The translations under genes and the position numbers were made by a program. The notes under the pieces were generated by a model, which saw only the letters and a program-made list of their open reading frames with translations, searched no databases and was not told the origin of the DNA. This document shows positions 24,591-36,056 of a DNA stretch of 64,000 nt, piece after piece (the stretch's first letter is position 1; the number at the start of each line of letters is the position of its first letter). Source of the stretch: Apiotrichum sp. Y4204 (Eukaryota > Basidiomycota > Tremellomycetes > Trichosporonales > Trichosporonaceae); NCBI GenBank assembly GCA_025531455.1, contig JAMYHL010000029.1, forward strand, positions 434,001 through 498,000, given 5' to 3'.

Positions 24591-26322
24591 ATGAGACTCG
24601 ACACTGCCGGCCCGTCCCGCCTCGCGCGCCTCGTGCTTCCGGCTACTCGAGGGAGTGTGGGGATGCGTGCATGCGCTGGTGCGCGCGCCGCGGTCGCCGC
24701 GCGGGGGGTTCGGGAACTCAGCACCACTACCCGGACACCAGCAGCACCGGCGACGGCGCCGCCCATGCACCCGGCGTTTGGCGGGCTCGCGGGGCAGCTT
24801 GGGAGCACGCAGCCGTGCTTCGGCGCGCGGGGAGAGAACATCGAGATCCTCCCGTCCCCGACCGTGTTCCACGAGCGGTTACTCGATATGGTGAAGCGCG
24901 CGCGGCGGCGCATCCTCATCAGCACGCTGTATATCGGGACCGAGGAGGCGAGCTTGGTGCGTCGAGTTGAGCATGACTAGGGCTCAAAAACTCGGAAAAG
25001 AAGCTTACCCCAGGTGGACGCGATTGAGACGGCGCTCGCCACGCGGCCGGGGCTGCGCGCGACTTTTGTGCTCGACTACAACCGCGCGACGCGGCCCGGG
25101 AGCGGCACGCCCGCGAGCACCGTGCACATGCTCACGCCGCTGCTGGAGAAATACGGGGACCGCGTCGACGTGCTGTTGTACCGCTCGCCCAAGCTGCGGG
25201 GCCTGCTGGAGAAGATCGTTCCGCCGCGGTTCAACGAGGGCTGGGGCACCTGGCACGCAAAGTACTATGCTGTCGACGACGACGTTGTGCTCAGCGGCGC
25301 AAACCTCGCCGCATCGTACTTTACAAACCGCCAGGACCGGTACATGTACATTGGGGCGCATGCGCCGCTGCTGAGCTACCTCTCGAGCCTGACGCGCCTG
25401 GTGAGCGAGTACACGTATCGGGTAGTCCCCCACGCGCGCGCAGGGCTCGGCGCGCACGGCGTCTCTCTCGGCGGGAGCACGGGGGGCAGCGACGCGGCGG
25501 CATTGTGGCGGGAGAGCTCGCTCGACCCCCGCGGATTCCAGACCCATGCGCAAGCTCGCCTCAACGCCTTTCAGCAGGCATGGCGCGCAAGCAACGCCGT
25601 GCGTACCCGTGACGCCGTGCAAGGTGGGGCGGACACCTTTTTCTGGCCGGTCATCCAGGCCGGCGTGCTCGGGCTGCACGAGGAGGACCGGGGCATGTGG
25701 CTCCTCTGGGACGCGATTGCGCAAGCCCCCAAAGCTCACAACGTGGATGTCGACCTGACGAGCGGGTATTTCGGCCTGTATTCCGCGTACAAGCAGGCGG
25801 TGATTGCCTCTCCTGCGCCCGTCCGCGTCATTGCGGCGTCTCCCAAGGCGAACGGATTCTACGGGTCCAAGGGCGTGTCGCGGCTCATTCCGGAGGGATA
25901 CACGCTCCTCGAGCGGCGCTTCCACGATGCGGTCGTGCGTGCCGGCCGCGAATGGGATGGAGTGGCCGGCGTCCGTATCCAGGAGTGGGAGCGCCAGGGG
26001 TGGACGTACCATGCCAAAGGTGAGACTAGAGTTGTGGTCTGTGCTGACGGCAGGCATGTGGGTGTCGCCGCGCGGTGAGGCGCCTGTACTCACGTTTATC
26101 GGCTCGTCCAACCTCTCGACGCGCAGTCTCAATCTCGACACTGAGCTTTCGCTGCTGCTCTCGACGAGCTCGGAGCCGTTGAGGGCCCAGCTTGCGGATG
26201 AGCTTGTGCGGCTGCGCGAGTACGCGCACGATGTCGGCGCAGAGACGTGGCGCCTCCCGGAGCGGAGGGTGAGCCTTGCTGCCAAGGTGCTCGTTGCGCT
26301 TGGTGTCGAGGGCATGCTGTAG
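24591..26322 (+). CDS. PGS1: Phosphatidylglycerophosphate synthase (PLD superfamily)
   Basis: Exons 24591-24956, 25014-26019 and 26054-26322 give 546 aa. It transfers a phosphatidyl group from CDP-diacylglycerol to glycerol-3-phosphate in the mitochondrial inner membrane, the committed step of cardiolipin synthesis. The first 50 residues are Arg/Ala-rich with almost no acids (MRLDTAGPSRLARLVLPATR, later GVRELSTTTR), a clear mitochondrial presequence. RARRRILISTLYIGTEE opens the first PLD half. The first HKD-type motif is GTWHAKYYAVDDD with SGANLAASYF (near residue 200). The second, split by a 34-nt intron, is TYHAKGMWVS with FIGSSNLSTRSL. The motifs include the family-specific Asn and the NRQDRYM stretch. 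Divergent from LYS12 with a 274-bp spacer, so the two mitochondrial enzymes may share a promoter. Confidence 0.93.
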
Positions 26323-26340
26323 AAGATCACAAGAGCGCAA

Positions 26341-26385
26341 TAGATTGCAAGAGCGTAGATTGCAAGAGCGTAGATTACAAGAGCA
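26341..26385 (+). repeat. 15-nt tandem repeat, three units
   Basis: Units of TAGATTGCAAGAGCG, the third with two changes, and a diverged copy just before. Located immediately after the PGS1 stop, between two convergent genes. Confidence 0.8.
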
Positions 26386-26557
26386 GTTAGTAATAGATTC
26401 TAGATGCAGACATCCATCCAACCGAAGAACAAGTGCATATGAACCGTATGAACAATGAGAATGAGAATGAAAAATGCGCCAATGGGGCCAAACTACCGAT
26501 TCCGTACAGAGTGTGGTGACAGGGAAGGAGGGATCTCGTGGTCTTATGATCTCACAT

Positions 26558-29051
26558 CTAGAGCTCACGCAGGCGGAGAATGAGGTTGACGAGGACGGTG
26601 GCGATGAGGGTGACGCACAGGATGGTGGGGCCGTACGGGTCGTGGTACTCGACCGCCAGGCGCTTGCGGATCCGCATAATACGGATAGCGTACATGACAC
26701 CAGAGTATGCGATCGCAAGCAGCGCAGTAAAGGTAAAGCACGCGGACGCGACCATGCCGACCGTGTCGTCCGGGGGGATAAAGTTGATGAGCGCAATCGA
26801 GACACCAGAGATGAGGACGGCAAAGTGAGACCACTAATGTCAGCCTAGAAGGCACACTTTTTGCTCACCTTCAAGAAAGTGCGCTCGGCAGCGAACACGA
26901 CCTTGGGCTCAATGCGGACGGGCATGGAGATGCGCTTGCCGGCTGGTGCGTGGAACTCGCGCGTAAACTCGACGCGGCCATCCTCGTCCTCCTCGTCCTC
27001 GGCATCGGCAGCGGCGGAAAGCTTGGCGTCGAGGGTGGACACGTCCTTGTCGAAACGCCCAGCAGGCGCAAGCGGGTCGACGTGAAGACCGCGGTTGTAC
27101 TTCCTCGCCGCGGGGCGCGTGTAATCGCTCTCACCAGCGCCAGCTTCGTTATCCCGCAGCGTACGCTCACGGTGCTCGCGGGCGGCTTTGACCTCCTCGG
27201 CGACGTCGGGTGGGAGACGGAGGTGGGCGTCCTCATTCCTCTCCGACGCAGCCACCAGGTACTCGTCCTCCTCGCCCTCCGATATCGGCTCGTGGTACGA
27301 CGGGCTCTGCAGACGAGGCGAGTGGGGGTTTGAGCTGGATCCGGCGCTTTGCGGCGCGGACGTCGGACGCTCAATGAGCACACGCGACCTGGCAGAAACC
27401 GGCTTGCGAATGTCCTGCTCCATCTGGGGCAGCCAGAAGGGAACGAGGTCGACACGCTCGGGGAGCAGCGTGGCGCAGCCGTGGATAAACTTGGAAAACT
27501 TGGGGACGGCCTCGACGAGATGCGAGTTGACGAGGTCGCGGATCCACTGCGGAGGCTCCTCGCCGACACGGGTCGCGAGCTTGACCTCGAGAATACCGTA
27601 CGGGAAAATCTCCTTGTCCTCCTTCTTGACAGTAGGGAAAGGGAAGTCGATACCAAAGTCGGTACGGCGCCAGTTGCCGTTCGTGCGGTCGACGCCGTCA
27701 AAGTTGTCCTCGCGGACAAGGGTAAGCTCCGTGTCGAGCGAGATGCGGACCGAGGCGTTGCCGGGGAGCTGGAACGCGGTACGGTTGTAGAACGAGCGCA
27801 TGACAGGGCGGAGCTTGCGGGTGACAATGGCGTACTGAATCTCGTCGGCGAGCTGCTTCATGCCCTCAACCTCCTTCTCCGTCTTCTTGCCCTTCTTGAC
27901 GAGAGCGTCAAACTCTTCGTCCATCGTGTAGCGGCCTGCACAGAAGTCGTTGAGCTTGTCCTCTTTGATCGTGAAGCGCTCCTTGACCGACTTTTCTCCA
28001 GTCCAGTCCTCGCGATGCGTCTTGCGTTCGACAAACACAACCTTGCCGTCGACATCGCCGTACCAACGCATACGGATCGCCTCGGCGCCCTCAGTCTTCT
28101 CCAGACGGCCGAGATAGAGCTCGAGGTCCTCGTTGTCGTAGTAGATGGACGTGATAGCCGAGTCCTTGATGCTAAACTCCTTGTTCGGGTCGAACACAAG
28201 CACGGGAAGGTGCTTGAGAATGTTGAGCTTGAGCGCGACAATGTTTTCCTCGTGGACCCAGTACTTGGTGGTACTACGCACGAACGCGTTCTGGCTTCCA
28301 CCGGCGGACGAGTCGCCCTCCACAGGGTGACCACGCGTGCGGACAAGGTCGAACAGCTTGGAGAGCTTGACAATGACGGGGTCGTAGTTCATCTTGTAGA
28401 ACGGGTGCTTCTCGAGGAAGTCTTTGTTGAAAGAGGGCTTGAGGGCGAAACCAGTAAGCTTGTCGTGCTTCTTGACAATCTTGATGAAACCGGTGAAGTT
28501 GAGCTTTGTGAAGAGGGCAAGGTCGTGCACATCGGCAACAAGCACGGCGACCTCCTCCTCGAGCTCCTTGAAGCGCTCCTCAATCTCGTCGAGGCTCATG
28601 TGGTCGGTGTCGTCGTCGTCTCCGACATCGTCGTCGTCGGAGCCCCCATCATCGTCGCGGTAGTCGTTGACGGCGGCCTCAGTGTCGCGGGGCGTGCGCT
28701 CCGCCTGCGCGCCCTGCGAAGAACCCTCGTCGTCGCTGCTGTCCGCGGCCGACGCCTTGGCGACAAGCGAGAGCACCTCCTTTTCGAGCGTGTCGATTCG
28801 GTGGGTCACTTCCTGCGCCTTTGTGCGCTGGAAGTTTTCGCACTTTTCCAGCTCGGCGCGCAGGGCAACAACAAACTCTGCCTCGGCAGTGTCTGTCCAC
28901 GGCAGGTTGTTCTTGATCTGCTTCTTGAGCGCAGAGTAGTTGACATACTGGTCCGCCCACTCCGAGTAGCGCGAGTCCTGGGGGTCAGCGGCGTGCTCTG
29001 CGGCGTGTGCTCCATCGCGGCACGCACCTTGATGCGGCGACCAAACTTCAT
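26558..29051 (-). CDS. VTC4: Vacuolar transporter chaperone, SPX-polyphosphate polymerase subunit
   Basis: Exons 29051-29028 (24 nt), 28977-26869 and 26833-26558 give 802 aa. The SPX domain starts [20 protein letters not shown] and ends with [20 protein letters not shown], the lysine-rich inositol pyrophosphate site. Between them is a long acidic insert ([14 protein letters not shown]). The tunnel domain has [61 protein letters not shown] and [10 protein letters not shown]. These are the basic and acidic positions used by Vtc4 to make polyphosphate from ATP. A Ser/Pro-rich linker leads to the C-terminal DUF202 membrane part (about residues 710-802, three helices). The intact tunnel residues favour catalytic Vtc4 over regulatory Vtc2/3. 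The complex acts at the vacuole membrane and answers to phosphate status. Confidence 0.87.
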
Positions 29052-30825
29052 GGCGACCGAGAGTGGCGAGTGGCTGCGAGGAAGGAAGGGGGCGCGGGGT
29101 GCGAGATGCGGGGTGCGGGATGCGGAGATGCGTCTGCGACTGCTGGCTAGTGGTGGTGGTGCAGTGTATCAAAGATCAGAAATGTGGAGGAGACTATGCG
29201 TTGTCGGGAGGTTACACCACAAAAAGACGAGCAGGTCAAGAAGTGGAGCTTGGCACTTTGGCTTGGCTGGTGGAGAGAGAGAGGGGAGCAGAGAGAGGGA
29301 GAGTGGCTGGTCGGCAGGGTGGGTGGGTATGATATCAGAGATGATGTCGTGGACAAAGGTTGGGGGTGTCGTCGATCACAAACCACCAACAGCAGTCGTG
29401 AGGTGAGAAAGAGAGAGAGAGAGAGTAAAAGAAAAGAGAGATGGGTGTTTGAGAGTAGTAGATGGGTGCTGAAGCGATGGGATGGGAATGAGATGTGTCT
29501 GTCGCGTCGTTGTTGAATGCACACTACCAAGCTACCAACAAGACTACTCGATTGAGAATCTAAGAAAAAAAAAAATAATAGCCCAGTCCCCTCTTGCATG
29601 CATTCTCTCTCTTTCTCTCCATCCTCTTCATCCTGCGCCATCTCTGTCCTCCTCAATGTCGCTTGCAACTGGCCAGCAACTGCAATAACGTGCGTGCGTG
29701 CATGCCGCCCATCAAAGGGATAATTATGGATCATTATCAGTTGCACACCACAGAGCGTCCCCTCCCTTGATCTCTCCCTCCCCTTCTCTGCATTCTGATA
29801 TGACGGCGACGAGCAAACGTGCGTGCACACATGCATACCGCCCATACCGCTTGTTGCCGCTTGTCTCGAGTTGTCCCTCTCTGTTCCTCCTGCGCCACTG
29901 CCGTCAATTGTATAAGCTCTTCTACCGAACCCTGGGGCACCCGGGCGTGCCGGCTCGTCTTGATCCCCTCCCCCTTTCATTTCTAGGAACATTGTCCGTT
30001 TCTTACCAAAGATAGCAAGCGTTCAGGAGTGCTTGCAGTCTGGTTCAGATGGTCCGATGCCATGCATGAAAGTGTATCTCGCAATCTTGCAATCTTGCTT
30101 CTTGCGTCTCCGGCTTCGAGAAGGAGGCCGGAGACTGGAGCGCTGCGGACTGGTTGCTCTTGCGAGCTTGCATCCGCGTCGAATATGCAGCCATTCCATA
30201 ATTCCATAGTCCAATATCCCAAGTTCCGTAGTCGCGATGAGCGACGCAGTGGGTAGACCCGGCATCTAAAAGATCTACTTATAACAATCTATCCAGGGCG
30301 GGATGCAGTGCGCCAGCGCGCCAGCGCCCGTGCGGCGTGATGGCAACGCCGTTAACGACGAGGTGGCTGGTGGCATGCATGGTATGGTCTGCAAACTGCA
30401 AACTGCGAGGCTGCGCGGCTTGTTTGTCAGATCCCAGCTCTTGGGTCATGTGCGGATGTGCACGGCATGTCCTCTGTCTTCTGTCAGTGCATTCGATCTC
30501 TCGATCTCTCAATCATATTCATTCAAGCTTCTAATGTTCTCTTGGCGACTCGCACCTCTGGCTGTGCACACCACGGGTCACATTCCAGGCAGGGATTCAA
30601 CTACTTCCCAGCTGGAAAGCTTGCAAGACGCCGCAAGTACGCTAGAGACGCCACATGCCCCTCCTAGTCCTTGCTAGTCCCGTCGCGAGGGCGCGCAAGG
30701 CATCACGATGGGAATAGCACAAAGCACCATGCACCATACGATAGCATGCTAGCAGACCTGCATCCCATCCCTATCCATGAAACTGTACACCCCCAGGATA
30801 CATCTACTCGGACCAAACCGCAGGG
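29052..30825. other. Long intergenic region, VTC4 promoter and ISY1 3' flank
   Basis: About 1.8 kb without a supported gene. It includes a GA-repeat tract (29407-29440), an A-run with AT-rich sequence near 29560-29580 and CT-rich sequence around 29600-29660. Open frames here lack domains and GC-rich third positions. Confidence 0.6.
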
Positions 30826-32352
30826 CTAGACACCATACTCTGCACGCAGCGCGTCCTTTCTCCTCTCGAGCAGAATCTTGCCCATCTCCTCGGTACTCGG
30901 GAGAATTGGGGCCGCGAGTGCCGCCGGGTCGAAGACACTCATAAAGCTGGCCGCGAGCGCCGCCTGCGCCGCCATTGCGGCGGCCGCTGCCGGACCGCCG
31001 GGACCGCCGGGACCTCCGGGACCACCAGGACCACCAGGCGGCGGTGGCGGGGGGACGTCCTTGTTCTTGCCCGCTGCCTCCTTGTCCTTTGCATCCTTGT
31101 CCTTGCCGCCCTTCTTCCCCCGCCCCTTTCCGCGCTTCTTCTTGCCTCCCTCCTCGGGCTCCTCGGCTTCTTCCGGCTCGGGCGATTTGCGCTTCTCGCC
31201 TGCTGCACCCGCTGTTGGCGGGACGACCTGTTCCGGCTCCGGGTACGCCGGAATGTCCTCCTCCGCCTCGACCTCAAGGATGCCCGCCGCGTCACGCGCT
31301 GCCCTTTCCCATTCTGCCGTCAGTTGGTGTGCGAAAGGATCATCGTCACCAGACCTACCCTCGCGTTGCGCGGCCTCCTCCTCGGCCGCGAGATTCGGAT
31401 CCATCTCGTCGTTGTCGCCGTAGTAGTCTGGTCCCTGGTTGCGGAACATCTGGAAGCTGGCATTGCGCGCCGACTCCTCCGTTGCTGCGGCCGCTCTATG
31501 TCAGTGAAGCCCAAAAGGGAAGGGAAAGGAAGGTGAGGGAAAGGCCCAGCTGGGTGAACAATGGGAAGGCGTCCTCGACGCAGTGTGGGTCGGGCTTTGG
31601 GCTCCGCTCAATCTTTCCGCCCTACGCGGCAGCGCATGATCGGAGATCAGAGCTTGACGGCGCTCTCGTCGGCACTGGCCCGAAGGCAGCTGAGCGATGA
31701 GGCCCTCGCCGCGCAGACTCGCAAGACGGATCCGGCGCCGGGGGTAGGCCCCCCGCACGCACGCCCATCCTACCCCTATCTACACTCTTCCCACGCGACC
31801 TTGCCTATCCACTCCACCAACTCCCCACGCTCAAACTCACCGCCCTTCTGGAACATCTCGCGCACGCCAGGCAGATCCCGCGCACGCCCAAAGTACTTGT
31901 ATCCACGGGTACCTGGCACCTCGCGTCCTTCGTCGTCGACCATGGTGCCCGTCGCGCGCTTGTAGTTTGCGCCGCCGAGATTGACAATCTGCGTCTCCCA
32001 GTGGCGCTTCTCGCGCATGAGCTGGTTGATCTGGTCGTTCAGGTCGCGGATCTCGTAGTCTGTGAGCGTTGCTGGTGGTCAGCGGGGAAGTGGAAATCTA
32101 CATCTAGCAGCTAGGCAGAGATACCTGATAGCTGCCCTCGGGATACCCACAGTCCTGGATCTTCGAAACTTTACGACTAATCTCGCGCATGATATCGCCT
32201 CGCCAGCGCTCGCACTCGCGCAGACTGCTCACGCTGGACGCCATGCGCGGCCGGCGGTCGCCCTTTGTCCGCCCCCCGAGGCCCATGTCCTGCGCCTGCT
32301 GCTCGCGGAAGCGGTACAGCATCGACTGCGCCTTTTCAGAGTTGCGCGACAT
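30826..32352 (-). CDS. ISY1: Pre-mRNA-splicing factor ISY1
   Basis: Exons 32352-32151, 32071-31841 and 31493-30826 give 366 aa. Isy1 belongs to the Prp19/NTC complex of the catalytic spliceosome. The N-terminus reads MSRNSEKAQSMLYRFREQQA, then CERWRGDIMREISRKVSKIQD, TDYEIRDLNDQINQLMREKR and DDEGREVPGTRGYKYFGRAR, the most conserved stretches of the family. The C-terminal half is low complexity: an acidic region, a Lys/Gly basic block, then proline and Gly-Pro-Gly-Gly repeats with an alanine run. It ends EEMGKILLERRKDALRAEYG. Intron 1 uses a GTGGGT donor. Intron 2 is 347 nt (31840-31494), with its acceptor chosen at atagAG to keep the frame; this is the least certain junction. Confidence 0.9.
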
Positions 32353-32498
32353 TTTGATGCGGGGTCGTGGTCGTTGGTCGGTAGTCGGTGGATGGGCGGT
32401 GAGGAGCGGTGAGGATGTAAACAAAAGTTGGAGGACGGAAAGATGTGGATCAAGGTGGATGCGTGTGGCGAGATGCGTTCAACTGGCGACGCCTTGGA

Positions 32499-32507
32499 TC
32501 ACGTGAT
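32499..32507 (+). promoter_or_regulatory. TCACGTGAT E-box (Cbf1/bHLH type)
   Basis: About 150 bp upstream of the ISY1 start. Identical to the words upstream of MYG1 and of the gene at 9798. Confidence 0.4.
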
Positions 32508-33365
32508 TAGTGATAACTGTGTTCATCTGCCCCTCAATAATGTAAATACACGTGTAAATTACATACCAAATGCACCCCCCAAGTTAATGCAACAATGATC
32601 GCGAGCGCTGAACGCCGAACCGCATCGTCAGATCGTCAGGCCATCGCCGCACATCCGAAGCCCAGCGCCGACAAGGCGGGCGGCGTCGGAGCTGGGGAGC
32701 GGCGCTGCTATCTGCAAGTTATCTGAAACTGGAAGATCGCGAATCGGATCGTGCCGAGTCGCGAGTCACCGGTAGACACGCGCAGACCATGCACCATATC
32801 ACCACATCACTCTGTCAATGTCACATGTCATGTCCGGCAAGTCCGGCTGACCGCGCCGTTCGACCGCATGATCGCGCATGACTCTGTGATCGATGTGATC
32901 TTTTTGATCTTTGCGCCCCGCGGTCCCGTGTCCCACTGTTCCGCTGTTCCGCTGTCCCGTGGCGGCTGGCGCCCTCTCCGCTCAGCCACTCTTGAGCTTA
33001 CAGCTTGATGTGTGATTCTTGAGCAGTCGGGCCAAGTATACGCAGTCGGGCCAAGGTATACGCGCAACGACAAATCGCCGACAGACATAAGGCGCGATCA
33101 CGCGCCGGCATCGCAAGCATGGCTAGCATCACATGTCGTATGTCTTGGACTCGAGGGCCTGGCCCGGCCGCTGAGGTTTTCGGGTATACAGTAACCAGCA
33201 ACAGCACCAAGCTTTGATAAAAGGTTGCTGCCGTCAGCCACTGATTGCGGGCCTGAATGATGGATATTCTACAACCACAATCCATCACGGCATACCCACA
33301 TTGCATAGCGAGTTGAGCGAGTTTCCGGAATCTGGCCAGCCGTTGGACCGCAAGACCAGCGCACT

Positions 33366-33402
33366 CGTAGCTCGTAGCTCGTAGCTCGCAATTCGTAGCT
33401 CA
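33366..33402 (+). repeat. Tandem CGTAGCT heptamers
   Basis: About five units of CGTAGCT with one diverged copy, roughly 70 bp upstream of the kinase-like gene. Confidence 0.7.
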
Positions 33403-33463
33403 ACATGTACCCCAATCTTCCCAGTTCTGCACGACAGTTGGCCTCCCCTCTCTGATATCGAGG

Positions 33464-35491
33464 ATGGTCTCACCGGCCGGCCGGCGCGACGTGAGCCCCG
33501 TGGCGCGCGCGCGACCAGCTCTCAGCGCGATTACGCGGACGCGGACGGGCACCGCGACCCCCGAGAACGGGAGTGCGCTACGGGAAGGGTGCACTGTTCG
33601 GGAGTTTCTCGCGCGCGGGCTGTGGCCCATCGAGATGCCGGATGTCGCGCCGCGCCCACCGACACTTGCAGGCATGCGGCCCGCGACGGAACAGGCGCTG
33701 CGGGTCGTCAAGCTCACTGGCGGGGTGGTGCATGTTGTCCGTGACCCGGGAATCGAGGACGCCGCAGCCGACCGCATGGCCGCACATCTTGATTTGGACG
33801 CCAGAGTCCCTCCCGAGCTGTTGGGGCAGTACGAGGCTGCGGCTGCGAGTGCGCGGTTCTTCGCGCCGCTCAGCGAGGCGAATCTCCACGCGGCGCTGCG
33901 CGAGGTGTATGCCCTCGTGAACCGGATTGTGGTCGACCCGGGATTGAGGAGGGATGGCGGGAACGCACACCTCTGGGCTGCGTGGAATCTCGAGGGCGAC
34001 ATGACATATCTTGCCCGCGGGGTCGATGGTGGGGGCACAGCGACGAGCGGCACCGCCGACGGGGCGTGTATCGCGCAGGACGGGGCGGGCAAACCGCAGC
34101 CCATTGCGATTCTCGAGACCAAAATCTCCGCGCTGTTCCTCACGTTCCAGCGCACGACGTTCCACGATATCCTCTCACAGCAGGGGTTTACAGTGTACCT
34201 CACTGCGGGGAACCGGCTGCGCGCGTGGAACTCGCCGCTCGTGGATGGCAATGCGAGCTTTTGGGTCGGCGTCGTGGCTCAGGTGGGTGGGAGCTGGGAT
34301 CTGAGGAGTCTATACGCGTATACGGCTTTTAGTACTCTGCGTTTACCGCATCACTGATATCTCTACTGACATCAGATGTGGGAATCAATGCACGTCTACC
34401 AATGCGACACGCTCGTCCTGACATCGTGGCAGCGCAGCTCCCTCCTGCGGCGGCAGGCGCGCAACGTGCTCGCGACGTCCTTTCTTCTGCCATGGGGCGC
34501 GCAGCCAGTGACGACCTCGGGGCGCGTGCCGCTCAACCTCTTCCACCTCGTGCTTGCGCCGGCGCTATGCGACCTCGACGACAAGCTACAGCGGTGGGAG
34601 CGGTTTCCCGGCGTGCCCCCCGTGATCCCCCGCGCACCGCCGCTAAAGGAGGAGCAGGAGACGCCGCCCACGATCCCGACGGCAGTATACGGCTGGGACT
34701 CGAGTGTAGACGCCGACACGGAACCGGGACCCGCGTCGCCGCTCCCGCCCGCCGCCTGCGTAGTGCATCTCTTCCAGACGCTGCCCGCGGACGACGGGAC
34801 GCTCGCGGCGTTTCTCGAGCGCTCGAGGGGCCACACCCTGCGGCTCGGCGAATGTCTCGAACGCGGGCAGGTGTACGCCACCTTCCGCGTTCAGAGCACG
34901 ACACTCGCCGCTGGCGCTGGCGCCCCGCTCGTCGCCAAGCTCGTCGATCTCGCGCTCCTCCCCCTCGTCGACACGCGGTGGAGCCTCTCCCGTGCCGCGG
35001 TGCAGAACCTCGTGCGCGGCGAGGCGGAGCTCTACTGCGGGCCTCTCGCGGGCCTGCAGGGCGTCACTGTCCCCCGGTTCTATGGGCTCTTTGAGGGACA
35101 CATTGCGCGCGATAGGGGCGTGATGGTCATGCTCCTCGAGGACGTCGGACCGCCAATTGCCCGCGTGTGCGCCGACCTCTCGCCTGAAGAGCGGTACGTG
35201 GCCAACATCTATCTATTTTCTGTTTCTGACGACAGCGCCGAGGTGGTGAGCGTGTATTCGGCGCTCCACGCCGCACACGTCGTCCACGGCGCCGCGAGCG
35301 TGCAGCACGTGCGCCGCGCAAAAACCGGCCTGAGGGTACAGGACTTTGAGAATGCCTGGAGCGTCAATCCCGAGAGTATGCGGGCAATGGCCGACCTCCA
35401 CGACGAGCACCGCTGCATGCTCCGCGAGTTTGGCGCCGCGGTCCCGCAGGCGTTGTGGGACATCACGCCGCCGTGGGAGATGGAGGATTGA
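33464..35491 (+). CDS. Unrecognised protein with kinase-like C-terminal region (probable pseudokinase)
   Basis: Exons 33464-34282 and 34376-35491 give 644 aa; the intron is 93 nt with a GTGGGT donor. The N-terminal half has no domain I recognise. It contains LWAAWNLEGDMTYLARG and an ETKISALFLTFQRTTFHDIL segment. The latter is typical of the region preceding the kinase part in some fungal kinase-like families. The C-terminal half has GVTVPRFYGLFEGHI and GVMVMLLEDVGPPI, which look like strand 4, the gatekeeper strand and the hinge of a kinase/aminoglycoside-phosphotransferase fold. HVVHGAASVQHV and GLRVQDFENAW follow at the catalytic-loop and DFG positions. The HxD aspartate is Ala, the loop Asn is His and DFG is DFE, so transfer of phosphate is unlikely. 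Function unknown. Confidence 0.5.
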
Positions 35492-35522
35492 GGCGGGGTG
35501 GGAGCGGAATACAGGGTTTCGA

Positions 35523-35577
35523 CCCCCCCCCCCCCGAGAGGGCCGAGACTGCGCGATCGCCAGCGAGCGAGCGAGCG
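35523..35577 (+). repeat. Poly-C run and GAGC microsatellite
   Basis: Thirteen consecutive C residues (35523-35535) followed, after 30 bp, by GCGAGCGAGCGAGCGAG. Prone to slippage. Confidence 0.8.
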
Positions 35578-36010
35578 AGGACGCCGACGCGTTCGTTTCC
35601 CGCCCTGCCGTCGCTGCGGCCCACATCCGTGCCGGCCAGTATCGGCGAAAAGGAAAGTCCAGTCGACATTAGCCAACGAGCGAGCATATCCTATACTGTA
35701 CATGTGTGCCCACGCATCACGCCAGCTCGATCCAAGAGATTGAACTGTGGAGCACCGACTATCAACAGAGCACTGGACAGTGTCCCCACGTCCCCGATGT
35801 GGAGCTTCGGTCTCGGATCGGGACCACGGCATGTACTGCAGGCCGCGGGCCGCGAGCCACGGGCCACACCCCGAGGTGTACTCAACTTGGGCACTCTGGG
35901 CGCTTGGACAGTTTTACGAGTAATATACGAGTAATATGCATGTGGGGAACGCTGTATAGTAGAGTAGACAATGTATGTGCCAGATATCCAAGGTCCAAGA
36001 TCCAAGACTT

Positions 36011-36056
36011 GCATGATCCATGATGCATGATCCATGATCCATGATCTTGCATGATT
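36011..36056 (+). repeat. CATGATC/GATCCATG repeat
   Basis: Repeated gcatgatccatgat words, partly palindromic, five to six copies, in non-coding DNA. Confidence 0.7.

Larger units (their letters stand above)
32353..33463. other. Divergent intergenic region
   Basis: About 1.1 kb between ISY1 and the kinase-like gene. Holds TCACGTGAT at 32499-32507 and an AGCTCGT tandem array at 33366-33402. No coding evidence. Confidence 0.55.

Noticed and set aside
27349..29406. 685-codon open frame on the plus strand
   Set aside because: Antisense shadow of VTC4 caused by GC-rich third positions; the minus strand encodes clear SPX and polymerase motifs.
29147..29992. 281-codon frame on the minus strand upstream of VTC4
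   Set aside because: Low-complexity Ser/Leu/Thr translation of GA-rich DNA; no homology recognised.
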